A stretch of DNA of 19,656 nucleotides from DAOUBA01 sp034432855 (GTDB taxonomy: Bacteria > Chloroflexota > Anaerolineae > B4-G1): positions 1 to 19,656 of the forward strand of contig DAOUBA010000015.1 in NCBI GenBank assembly GCA_034432855.1, written 5' to 3'. Position 1 is the first letter of the stretch, and every line of letters starts with the position of its first letter. Below are positions 7,082-15,481 of the stretch, piece after piece. The notes under the pieces are model-generated. The model ran no database searches and had not been told where the DNA came from. It saw nothing but the letters and a program-made list of their open reading frames with translations. The position numbers and the translations under genes were made by a program.

Positions 7082-8275
7082 TCAGTTGAAGGTGACGTGA
7101 AGCGATTTGTCCTTCTTGCTCAATGTGGCTTTTTGAGTAACGCCGTTTGAACTGATGATGTAATCTCCAAAAAAAGCGTCCGTCTGAAATTGCCCGGAAG
7201 CATCCGCTTTTCCGGAAGTCTGGGTCCACCACTCCTTGAAAACCAGATCGCGAAAAGCCTGGCCTTGAGGCGTGAGCGTCCAGTCCTTTTTCCAAAGAGC
7301 CGACCAGGGTTTCCAATGGGACCCCTCCCAGAAACCCCAAAAGAGAACGGCCTCAACGGCGGGATGTGCAAAGTATATGGGCAAGATCTTTCGTAGTTCG
7401 TCGGCCTGCATATGTTCATCCTGAACGTCGAACAGGCATTCCGTGATCTTGATCGGAAGACCGAACCGGGCGAGTTTGTCGAGGGTTGCCTGTACATGTT
7501 CGGCGGACATGGGGACGTTCAGGAACGTGGCCGAATGCCCCTGGCAGCCGATACCGCCGATGGGCACACCGTTGTCGAGCAGATTTTGAATCTGGATCCG
7601 ATACGTTTGGGCGTTGAATCCCCCGTCACACAGAATGCCGTAATCGTTGACGAAGAGCGTGACGTTGGGGTTTCCCGCTTTGGCCATGTAGGCCATTTCG
7701 TTGACGATGCCATACCCCAGCCGCCGGCGAAAAAAGTCCCCGTTGATCATTTCGTTGTTCAGGTCGAATTCTTCGATCCGCCCCTTGAAATGTTCGGTAA
7801 CCCCAATCGCCCGTCTCTTGATCGCCGCGCGAAGCCGATCATTGTCCAACTCGCGCAGCCAGGGCATGATGTGCTCGTCCTTTTCCCAAAAAATGCAATG
7901 TCCGCGCATCGGAATATCGAGATCGTGGCAGTATTCCCAGATGCGATCGGCAACCGAATAGTCTACGACGCCGTATTGTTTCTCACAGTCGTACCATTTC
8001 AGGGCGTTTTCGTGAACGGCATAGTTGAAATTTTCGGCCAGGATTTTCAGAAACATATCCCTGTCCGCAGCGGACATGGCGTCAGGATCGCTTTCGGCCA
8101 ACGCATTGGTGATCGCGGTTCCGAAAAGAAACTCGTGCCTGATCTGCTTGACCTGTACGTCTGCGCCTGGGCTGGTCTGAACGGTCAGGGAACCCATGCG
8201 GAGTTCTTTGATGCGTTCCTGGATGGTAGAAGGTCTGAGTTTTTCGATGGCCGCTTCTGAAACTGCGTTCGTCAT
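7082..8275 (-). CDS. GH10 endo-1,4-beta-xylanase-like enzyme without signal peptide
   Basis: A 397-residue protein. An N-terminal module (about 17-55, I-Q-E-R-I-K-E-L-R then R-H-E-F-L-F-G) precedes a GH10 barrel. H126 in R-G-H-C-I-F-W matches the usual G-H-T-L-x-W-H region. The acid/base Glu is E175 in D-L-N-N-E-M and the nucleophile E279 in I-T-E-C, where typical GH10 enzymes have D-V-V-N-E and I-T-E-L-D. L-F-W-G-F-W-E-G and the late Trp pair also fit GH10. Residues 355-397 form a small beta-rich tail. There is no secretion signal, so it probably acts on imported xylo-oligosaccharides in the cytoplasm. Only 13 bases separate it from the upstream GH116 gene, so they are surely one transcript. 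It may act on short oligosaccharides rather than polymer. Confidence 0.87.
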   Translation of the reverse strand: MTNAVSEAAIEKLRPSTIQERIKELRMGSLTVQTSPGADVQVKQIRHEFLFGTAITNALAESDPDAMSAADRDMFLKILAENFNYAVHENALKWYDCEKQYGVVDYSVADRIWEYCHDLDIPMRGHCIFWEKDEHIMPWLRELDNDRLRAAIKRRAIGVTEHFKGRIEEFDLNNEMINGDFFRRRLGYGIVNEMAYMAKAGNPNVTLFVNDYGILCDGGFNAQTYRIQIQNLLDNGVPIGGIGCQGHSATFLNVPMSAEHVQATLDKLARFGLPIKITECLFDVQDEHMQADELRKILPIYFAHPAVEAVLFWGFWEGSHWKPWSALWKKDWTLTPQGQAFRDLVFKEWWTQTSGKADASGQFQTDAFFGDYIISSNGVTQKATLSKKDKSLHVTFN

Positions 8276-8288
8276 GGCTGCCCGCTCC

Positions 8289-10841
8289 CTATTCCCTGTT
8301 TCCTGACCCGTTCAGCAATTCGGGGAAGAACGGAACCAGGTCTTGTGAATTGACGGTCCTGGATTTGGTCCTGGCCTGCACGGCCTTGATGTGATCCAGG
8401 ACAAGGTGTGTCCAGACCGCGCCGGGGCGTGGATAGGCGGCGACGATATAATGGGGTCCGGGTGCAGGCTCTCCCTCTTCTTGCTCCAATTCCGCCCGGA
8501 GGTTGTCCGGAGTGATTAAGGAATTGCCATGTCCAAAGACCACCTTGTCCATTTTCTTGTACACTGCCTTGCTCTCCGTGGCCATGCCGTAATAGTCGAG
8601 CAACTGGGCAAGAACGTAATTAGACGTGGTATACACGTCTTGTCCCTGTTCCGATTCCACCGCTTCCCCATCTTCCGTACGGCACATAGCCCAGCCCATG
8701 GTGGTCTTGTTGTTCACGTAAATCGTCTTGAGGATCTTTTTTATTCTCTCCTCCGGAATGAAAGATTCCTCGCCGATCGCGATCATATACCACAGGGCGT
8801 CCAACTGGTTGGTCCAGACATCCGTGTTCGTTCTACCCGTGACGGGATCGTGGCAGGTGACGTAATACTGTAACCGGTGTCCTCTGCTATTGACTTCGTC
8901 TCTCCACAGGTTCTCAAGACTCGCATAGGCTTTGTCAAAGTATTTCTGGATCCGCTTCTTGGCGGCTGTATCGTTCATCATTTCCGCCATCCGGATCATG
9001 GCCTGGCAGCCTGCCAGGAACGTCATGGCGTCGTAGGCGTCCGCGCCGAACAGCGTCAGGTTGTCGAAGGTATTCTTGACCTCATGGGGGTTGCCTTCTG
9101 GCACGCCATCTCCATCAATGTCGAGCGTCAGCAAAAATTCCAGCCCGAATTTCAGGGTTGCCCAATTCTTCTTCAGGAACTCGATGTCGTCCAGGAATTT
9201 GACATTCCGGAGCACGCGCATCGCCAGTTTGGGGAAGAGGTCTACCCAGTAGTTACTGTTATACCAGGCATAGTCACTGACGTTGCGCAGGGGGTGGCCC
9301 TTGGGCAGGGCGCCCAGGTCATGCGCGATGCTGCCCTTGACCTTGAAGACATCCCGGATCTGGGTCATCGAAACGCCTTCGTACTCCTCCGGGTACTCCT
9401 CAAAATGCATTCTGGCCTCGACGAACGACGCGTGGTAGTGATAAAAGCGAGGTTTCGGGTTTTCGGCCCGGATCGAGTCTATGAACCGCTGACAGATTTC
9501 CCTTTCGATGTTTGGGAAAAGCATCAAGAGCACCATGGAGTACCAATCCACGTCCGAGGGATTGATGTAGGCGTAATCGAAACATTCGAGAAAGCGAGCT
9601 CTTTCCTCCCCGTTCTTGTCCTGAACCCAGACACACGCGTTGGACAGCGGAAAACTCAGTTCATTCAAGATCAATCGGGTCAGCCTCAAAGCGCCGTCCC
9701 GGTCACCCCGGTAGGAAGAGCTCTTCCGTATCCGGTCGAATATCCTGTTCTGGATAGAGATGGTCCGGCTCAGCCATTCGGGATACTGATCCAGGGCCAT
9801 CTTCGCCATGTCCACCGCCCTGGTCTGCGGATTGGGATAGCCTTTGACGTACTTGCGTTCGAACGTCTTCCCGTCAATGTAATGCTGGAGGGGAAAGTCC
9901 AAAACCACGACAAACGGTATCGTTTGGGTTTCTTTGGGCGCCAACGGAAAAGTCAGGCTGATGGCCGAGCCGTAATCCTGTTTGATGATGGGAGCTCTTT
10001 TCTCGTAAAAACTCCCGTCCTCCCGCAACAGCAGATCCTGCTTCAACCGGTTCAGGCAGAAATAGGGCTGCACGTCAATCTCGACCCCTTCCATCTCCGG
10101 CACGGCGATGACCATCCTGTCGCCGCATTCCTTGCTCGCCATCACCACGCCCCGGATGCCGGCGGCAAGAAACTCTTCGTGCACGTGGCCTTTCACAGGC
10201 GTTGCACAGAGGTAGACCGTGTCCTGATCCGTGGGTTTCAGTTCCTTCTCCTGGAGATTGACCAGCGAGGGCCTGGGGATCACCAAAGTGATTTCCCGAT
10301 ACTGGTTCGACGTGTTCCTGACTTCGAACTCTTCCACGCTGACAGGGGTCAGGGCCTGGTCGTTTCCGGACAAGAGGGGCGAAACGAATCTTCTGGTCAC
10401 GCTGACCTTGCCCAGTTTGAATGTCATCTCGGCCAGGGGCGTGGCGATGGAAATCGTGACCCGCTCCTCTGGAACGGGGGGGTGATAGTAATTTTTCAGC
10501 GCAGGAACATCGTCCGGCCCTTCGACCACCCTGGGGTCCCGCGCCGTGAGCATGAAGAATTTGTCGTCCACGCGAATGAACGGCGCCGAACCCAGCTGGA
10601 TGGCGTTCTGGTTCAGCAGGATCAGCCTGCCGGCGTCGTTGAGCCTGTTGTACAAACCCTCCGGGGAAATGCCAATCGAACAGGTGGGCGCTCCCTGCAG
10701 CGCGATGGTCTGGGGAAACTGAAGGGTTTTCGACATCCCCTGGAAATGGACCGTCATTTTGTGCTTGACGTAGATGTCGGATATTTGGCTCCCCGAGATG
10801 CTGAAGATGTCGCTTGTCTTTATACCGGAAGACCTGGGCAT
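8289..10841 (-). CDS. GH116-like beta-glycosidase (beta-glucosidase/beta-xylosidase type)
   Basis: An 850-residue protein with the two-part build of GH116 (bile-acid beta-glucosidase GBA2-like) enzymes: an N-terminal beta-sandwich (about 20-320) and a C-terminal all-helical toroid (about 340-830). Family-like segments are D-F-P-L-Q-H-Y with K-Y-V-K-G-Y-P (about 315-335), F-L-E-C at 417-420 with E419 as candidate nucleophile, A-H-D-L-G-A-L-P near 506, D-I-D-G-D-G-V-P-E near 574, and T-F-D-N at 591-594 with D593 as candidate acid/base. The family retains configuration and hydrolyses beta-glucosides or beta-xylosides. No signal peptide is seen. An open frame continues upstream to 11726 but runs through the GH3 gene in another frame. 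I place the start at ATG 10841, with GGAGA about ten bases upstream and a 35-base gap to the GH3 stop. Confidence 0.82.
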   Translation of the reverse strand: MPRSSGIKTSDIFSISGSQISDIYVKHKMTVHFQGMSKTLQFPQTIALQGAPTCSIGISPEGLYNRLNDAGRLILLNQNAIQLGSAPFIRVDDKFFMLTARDPRVVEGPDDVPALKNYYHPPVPEERVTISIATPLAEMTFKLGKVSVTRRFVSPLLSGNDQALTPVSVEEFEVRNTSNQYREITLVIPRPSLVNLQEKELKPTDQDTVYLCATPVKGHVHEEFLAAGIRGVVMASKECGDRMVIAVPEMEGVEIDVQPYFCLNRLKQDLLLREDGSFYEKRAPIIKQDYGSAISLTFPLAPKETQTIPFVVVLDFPLQHYIDGKTFERKYVKGYPNPQTRAVDMAKMALDQYPEWLSRTISIQNRIFDRIRKSSSYRGDRDGALRLTRLILNELSFPLSNACVWVQDKNGEERARFLECFDYAYINPSDVDWYSMVLLMLFPNIEREICQRFIDSIRAENPKPRFYHYHASFVEARMHFEEYPEEYEGVSMTQIRDVFKVKGSIAHDLGALPKGHPLRNVSDYAWYNSNYWVDLFPKLAMRVLRNVKFLDDIEFLKKNWATLKFGLEFLLTLDIDGDGVPEGNPHEVKNTFDNLTLFGADAYDAMTFLAGCQAMIRMAEMMNDTAAKKRIQKYFDKAYASLENLWRDEVNSRGHRLQYYVTCHDPVTGRTNTDVWTNQLDALWYMIAIGEESFIPEERIKKILKTIYVNNKTTMGWAMCRTEDGEAVESEQGQDVYTTSNYVLAQLLDYYGMATESKAVYKKMDKVVFGHGNSLITPDNLRAELEQEEGEPAPGPHYIVAAYPRPGAVWTHLVLDHIKAVQARTKSRTVNSQDLVPFFPELLNGSGNRE

Positions 10842-10876
10842 AGCACTTACTCTCCAGACACAGATTCCATTCCTGG

Positions 10877-12703
10877 CTAACAATAGGACAACTTTAACGG
10901 ATGCTTCTTCGGCGCCTTTGGCGCTTTCGCCGGAGCGGCCCGCAATCCCTTGATTTTCACGGGGCAGCGGGTCGTCGGCGAGGGCTTGACTTTTCCGAAG
11001 AGCAGATCGGCGGCGGCCCGGATGGAATCGGGCGTGGCGCTGAAATTGCACACTACGACGTCCGCCTCCTCGGTCGTGCCCTGGACGTAGGGGGTGTTGG
11101 TCACAACCACGACGGTGTGCCCTGCTTTCTTGAGTTTCTTGGCAAGCAACTGGTTGTTCCCTGCCTTGACGATCCGCGCGTAGTAGTTGGTCATCACCAC
11201 CAGGTCGGCCTGCTTGGCCAATTCGAGGCATTCTGCGATTTCCTCCTCGAACGCGCAGAATCCTGTGTCCGCCAGAATGAGATTTTGCGAGTGGTTCACC
11301 ATCGCCTCGCAGAACATGTGCGTATGGCAGTACGGGTCTTTTCCAAGAAACTCGTAGGGAATGCGCTGCTCGATGACCAGGATCCTCTGCTCGGGGGTGA
11401 GCGGCAGTATTTTCTTGTCGTCCCGCATAACGATCAGGGCCTTTTGTGCCACGCTCCGGGAAAAATCCCCCAGTGATTTGCTGATGACGAATGACTGGGC
11501 CTCCTGTGGATCCGCATTCCCGGCGGTGGTAAACAACCCCTGATCGTACTTCATGTTCAGGAGGCGTCTGACCGCACTGTCGAGTCTCTCTTCGGAAATC
11601 TCGCCGGACTCGACGGCCTGCTTGATGCCGAAGAAACACTGCGATCGGGATTCGTCGTCGGCTTTCAGGAGGATCGTGTCGCATCCCGCCTTGATGGCAA
11701 GCACGCAGGCCCTCGGCAAGGGCCATTGTTTGAGAATGGCGGCCATGCCGATGGCGTCGGATACGATCACGCCGTCGAAGCCGAGTTCCTCGCGCAAGAG
11801 TCCGGTGAGGATCCTTTCGGATAGCGTGGCGGGATACTCTTTATCGTATGCGGGATAGATCGAATGTCCCGTCATGATGGCCTTCACGCCAGCGTCAATC
11901 GCGGCCCTGAACGGAACCAACTCGACTTCCGCCATCCTCTTCTTGTCCGATTTGATAACGTCCAGCACGTCGTGCGCGTCGGTCGCCGAATCGCCCCTTC
12001 CGGGAAAATGCTTTGCGGTGGCCACGAGGCCGCCCGCCTGCAGGCCCTTGATCAGGGCCACGGCGTGCTTTGCGCAGACTTCGGGATCGTCGCTGAACGC
12101 CCTGACGCCGATCTCGGGATTCTTCGGGTTGACGTTGACGTCGCACACCGGCGAGTATATCTGCGTGACGCCGATGGCCCGCAATTGTCTGGCAATGGTC
12201 AAACCGATTCTGTAGGTCAACTTTACGTCGCCGATAGCGGCCATGCCCATGGGGCCTGGAAACTGCCGGATGCCGCCGGCCATGTAGTCGTTCTTGAAAT
12301 CGCCTTCGAAATCAATAGTCATGTGGAGCGGAATGCCGGATGGCCTTTTCAAGGCGATCTTTTGCAGCCGGTTCAGGTCCTTTGCATAGTCGCCCGGCGT
12401 GATGCTGACGCCGAACTGCTGGCCGGCAAAATAGGTATTCGAAATGGTGAAATAACCCTCCGGCGCCTGGAAGTTCGGGTCTATCTGGGAATTGCCCCAG
12501 TACAGATTCTTGCAGGTCTCGACCGCGTAGGGCTCGAGACACAAACCACCGCAATGGAGTCTCGTGATCTGCTCGATTCCGCTCGGCGTCAGCATGGCAC
12601 CGCGCCGGGTGAACGTCAGAAGCTGGCCGACTTTTTCCTCCAGGCTCATTTTCGCTATTTTTTCACTGACGAAAACATCTCGAACACTGCTCTTGCTTGC
12701 CAT
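10877..12703 (-). CDS. GH3 family glycosidase, NagZ-like
   Basis: A 608-residue GH3 enzyme. The TIM barrel (about 10-390) carries K-H-F-P-G-R-G-D at 231-238 followed by the Asp-x-His dyad D242-A-H244, which serves as acid/base in NagZ-type GH3 enzymes. The nucleophile D316 is in V-I-V-S-D-A-I-G-M. A C-terminal alpha/beta domain (about 400-580) and a Lys/Pro/Ala-rich tail follow. No signal peptide, so cytoplasmic. NagZ-type members remove beta-N-acetylglucosamine, but some two-domain relatives act on other beta-glycosides, and the xylan context leaves the substrate open. The ATG at 12703 has AGGAG seven bases upstream. The longer reading to 12802 is rejected because its extra residues are low-complexity and run over the end of the kinase gene. 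It lies 79 bases after the kinase and 35 before GH116. Confidence 0.87.
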   Translation of the reverse strand: MASKSSVRDVFVSEKIAKMSLEEKVGQLLTFTRRGAMLTPSGIEQITRLHCGGLCLEPYAVETCKNLYWGNSQIDPNFQAPEGYFTISNTYFAGQQFGVSITPGDYAKDLNRLQKIALKRPSGIPLHMTIDFEGDFKNDYMAGGIRQFPGPMGMAAIGDVKLTYRIGLTIARQLRAIGVTQIYSPVCDVNVNPKNPEIGVRAFSDDPEVCAKHAVALIKGLQAGGLVATAKHFPGRGDSATDAHDVLDVIKSDKKRMAEVELVPFRAAIDAGVKAIMTGHSIYPAYDKEYPATLSERILTGLLREELGFDGVIVSDAIGMAAILKQWPLPRACVLAIKAGCDTILLKADDESRSQCFFGIKQAVESGEISEERLDSAVRRLLNMKYDQGLFTTAGNADPQEAQSFVISKSLGDFSRSVAQKALIVMRDDKKILPLTPEQRILVIEQRIPYEFLGKDPYCHTHMFCEAMVNHSQNLILADTGFCAFEEEIAECLELAKQADLVVMTNYYARIVKAGNNQLLAKKLKKAGHTVVVVTNTPYVQGTTEEADVVVCNFSATPDSIRAAADLLFGKVKPSPTTRCPVKIKGLRAAPAKAPKAPKKHPLKLSYC

Positions 12704-12782
12704 ATTGGATCTCCTGTCTCCTTCTGCAATTGCTCTTCTCTGCGTTCTACGCGCGTTTGGCGGCGGGTTCGGCTTCGAGATT

Positions 12783-14000
12783 TCAGGATTTCCATTTGCC
12801 ATGGTCGTTCGGCCCCATCCAGAACTCGCGCTCTTTCCTCCAACCTTCCTCTTCGATTTTCATGTCTTTGGTCTTCCATCCCGCCTGGATCCGCCGCGTC
12901 AGGTCGTCGAACCCCTTGTTCCAGGACAGGCCGTCCGGAACCGTGACGTTCATACTGCCGGCGGCGTTGGCATACCGCAGGCAGGATTCAATCGTGTGGC
13001 CCCAGACAAACGCGGCCAGAAATCCCGCGATGGCCGAATCGCCGGATCCCAGGGCTCCCACGAACTTTTCTTCCTGGTATACGGGGAACCAGAGTTCGCG
13101 GTGCGCCCAGTTGTCGAGGTCGGCGCATCCCGCGGCACCCAATTGGGACAGCCTATCCTTTCCGGCAGTACGAATATACAATCCCCGGTTTCCACATTTC
13201 ACCATGGCAATCGCACTGCCCATGTCAATCAGGTCTCTGCCTATATCAGAGATCTCTTGGACTGTCATGTTGTCCAGTACGGTTTCTTTAGGGCCGAGAT
13301 GCGCCTTCTTTTCAAGGAACTTGTCCTTGTACAAGAAATAAAAGATCTCTTCGGCGCTCGGCACCATAATGTCCGCGAGCGGAACCCAATTTTTCATGAT
13401 CGAGTACCAATCAATGTGATCTCCATACCCGTCCACGTCGGGAAGCGACAGGTCGAGTGCCGTAGTGGTACCCAACTCTTTGGTCTTTTCGAGGATTTTC
13501 GTCAGTTCCGCTCCCGTGTTTTCATACAGCCTCCTCATCCACGGCGGATAGCCGAAGAGCATCAACCTGGCACGCCCGACAATGTCGAAATCCATGTCGT
13601 CGTAACCGAATGTGTCATTGGCGCCGCAATGATGTAGATAAAAGCGGTCAATGCCGGGGATGCAAATCGCGATGGTGTAGGAGGTGGATTCGCCCTCGGC
13701 CACTTTGATCCCTTTGAAATGACCTTCGTGCTCATCATACCAGTTGAGGATTTGCCTGCCGAATTCGTCGTCGCCGATTTTGCCGATGAGTTCGGTCTTG
13801 ACGCCGAGGCGCCGGATGGAGACCCCGGCGTTGGTCACCGGCCCTCCGGCCACCACCACGCACTTTCCCATGTTGATCATCTTGCCCGGCACCAGGATGT
13901 CGGTCATCTTGTCCACCGGTCCCTCGATCGTGAAGGCGGGGATCAGATCGAGGCAGATGTGCCCGGCCGCTACGATCTCAATGTCTTTTTCGCTCGCCAT
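12783..14000 (-). CDS. PfkB-family carbohydrate kinase, long form
   Basis: A roughly 405-residue ribokinase-like sugar kinase. The first PfkB signature region spans about 51-81 (A-G-G-P-V-T-N-A-G-V, then I-G-K-I-G-D-D-E-F-G). The second, near 320, reads G-A-L-G-S-G-D-S-A-I-A-G-F, with the Asp of G-S-G-D as catalytic base. The family phosphorylates sugars or nucleosides with ATP. The usual length is about 300-330 residues; this one has an inserted middle part and a charged C-terminal tail. The start is uncertain. ATG 14000 has AAGGAG only three bases away, while ATG 14024 (eight residues longer) has no visible ribosome binding site. Its place inside a glycosidase operon suggests it phosphorylates a sugar released by the neighbours; which sugar cannot be read from the sequence. 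Confidence 0.85.
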   Translation of the reverse strand: MASEKDIEIVAAGHICLDLIPAFTIEGPVDKMTDILVPGKMINMGKCVVVAGGPVTNAGVSIRRLGVKTELIGKIGDDEFGRQILNWYDEHEGHFKGIKVAEGESTSYTIAICIPGIDRFYLHHCGANDTFGYDDMDFDIVGRARLMLFGYPPWMRRLYENTGAELTKILEKTKELGTTTALDLSLPDVDGYGDHIDWYSIMKNWVPLADIMVPSAEEIFYFLYKDKFLEKKAHLGPKETVLDNMTVQEISDIGRDLIDMGSAIAMVKCGNRGLYIRTAGKDRLSQLGAAGCADLDNWAHRELWFPVYQEEKFVGALGSGDSAIAGFLAAFVWGHTIESCLRYANAAGSMNVTVPDGLSWNKGFDDLTRRIQAGWKTKDMKIEEEGWRKEREFWMGPNDHGKWKS

Positions 14001-14038
14001 AAGCTCCTTTCTTTTTTTTACCATTGTCTTGTTCGGTG

Positions 14039-15306
14039 CTACGCTGTCACAGGCGAGTAGATTCTAAAGTTTCCACTGACGTGCAATAGTCCCAGCATGT
14101 AGAGCATGCCGTCGTAATAACGCCACTTTCCTCTGGGTGGCGAGGCGTCCCACAATGCCTGCACGAACTCTGTCCTGTGCTCGGTCGTGGCCGCCAGCGC
14201 GGCCACGGCATTCATGGCCACGAGTCCCAACGAATGATCGCTGCTCAACATTTCTCCGTCCAGGGTATACGGGTTGCCATACGAGTCAATGCCTTGGCTG
14301 TAGAAGAAATCGAGCAGGCGATTGCTCTGTTCGACTTCCCAGGGATCGGCGGCGAACCAGGCATAGTCCACCGCGATGTTCATGCCGTTGCGCCAGGCGT
14401 CGAAGCGGAAGGCATCGTGCCCGCCGCCCCAAGGGTCTGTGGGGGAACCATCGAATTCGGCATAATCCGGCATCAGGCCGGTCTGCGGATGGGCGGCTTT
14501 TTTGAAGAACTCGCGGCTCGCATGAGCGGCTTCAGTCCAGAACTCGTTGTCCTGATCCGCCCAGCGCGCCCACAGTTCGTAGTAGTGGGGAAGGTGATAG
14601 GACGGATCGGTGAACCGGGAGGCGCGGCCCGAACTGGGCACGAAGACGACCATCTTGTGCTCCGGGTCGAACATGTTGGTAGCGACACCTGTGCCTTCAT
14701 CCGCCTTGTGCAGCATCGTATGCAGAATGGCTTGCGCCTCCGCTTCGTAGTTGTATATCCCCTCACCGTTACCCCAGCGTCCGGCGGCAAAGAACAACGC
14801 CGTCACGAACCACTCTTCGCCATCCGAGGCGGGGTTGCCGTCCAATTTTTCCCCCCATGGCGTACAACGCCAGGCGAAGTATCCTTTATGCGCCCCTCTA
14901 TAATTGTACATATACGTCCTGGCCCACTTCCACAAGCGGTCGAATTCTTCCTTCTTGTCCATCTGTACGGCGATCATCATGCCGTAGGACATGCCCTCGG
15001 TGCGCACGTCGCCGTTGCCGATATCCTGGATGTAGGCCATGTCAGGGTCAACGGGGTAGTACACACGCTGAGTATCATCGTCGCCGTAGAAAAGGTAGGT
15101 CCAGGCGGCATCCAGTTTGGCCTGAATCTCGGCGTCGCTCTTCCCCGACAACTCGGCAAAGAGATTGGGGTACTCGCCGGAATAGAAAGCGCCGGCGGCT
15201 GTCGGGGCTGTGGTTGGCGTTGCGCCATGCGGGGCACAGGAGCCACAAGGCCCAGGCCGGAGATAAATAATACCAGAAGAACGAATAACGGTAAGCCGTT
15301 TCTCAT
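14039..15306 (-). CDS. GH8 reducing-end xylose-releasing exo-oligoxylanase-like lipoprotein, apparent frameshift in leader
   Basis: The catalytic part (399 residues from the Cys codon at 15238) is a GH8 (alpha/alpha)6 enzyme close in length and motifs to Rex-type exo-oligoxylanases. It has G-E-Y-P-N-L-F-A-E, V-R-T-E-G-M-S-Y-G-M-M with the general-acid Glu, G-Y-F-A-W-R, F-R-F-D-A-W-R-N-G-M-N with the conserved Asp, and L-S-S-D-H-S-L-G. Such enzymes take xylose off the reducing end of xylo-oligosaccharides. A good leader peptide, M-R-N-G-L-P-L-F-V-L-L-V-L-F-I, starts at ATG 15306 in another frame and reaches L-V-A just before 15241. Dropping the two C bases at 15239-15240 would join it as L-V-A-C, a lipobox, onto the catalytic frame. 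The frame itself stays open upstream to 15451 without a plausible leader. I therefore read it as one gene with a frameshift near 15230-15255, real or a sequence error. Confidence 0.82.
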
Positions 15307-15355
15307 CTTGATTCGATCTCACGTTGGTCAACTCTGGTGGGCTCAAGTATAGAAA

Positions 15356-15391
15356 GGTGGCGGGCATGACGGGCTGCGCATGCCCGCCACC
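15356..15391 (-). terminator. Strong hairpin between secreted GH10 and GH8 genes
   Basis: A perfect 13-bp inverted repeat, GGTGGCGGGCATG (15356-15368) and CATGCCCGCCACC (15379-15391), encloses a 10-base loop. On the minus strand it is followed by TTTCTATACTT, a weak T-tract. It lies about 90 bases after the GH10 stop and 50 bases before the GH8 start. It may terminate the GH10 transcript, or attenuate read-through into the downstream glycosidase genes. The TATACT just after it (15351-15346 on the minus strand) could also be a -10 element. Confidence 0.65.
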
Positions 15392-15481
15392 TGCTGCGCG
15401 GGCCACGGGATCCGGTTTACAGACGGGACACGTTTCTCCCGGTCGTGGCACCCATCGTCGTAGCTCTGCCGCCGCGTGCTA

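Noticed and set aside
8877..10880. 667-residue open frame on the plus strand
   Set aside because: It is the antisense of the GH116-like gene; its His/Arg/Val-rich composition and lack of any motif show it is a shadow of high-GC coding DNA.
8289..11726. Single 1145-residue open frame covering the GH116-like gene and more
   Set aside because: The upstream 295 residues are Arg/Gly/Pro-rich out-of-frame translation of the GH3 gene. The start with a plausible ribosome binding site is at 10841.
12704..12802. N-terminal extension of the GH3 protein
   Set aside because: The extra 33 residues are low-complexity, overlap the end of the kinase gene, and lie upstream of a well-placed AGGAG in front of ATG 12703.
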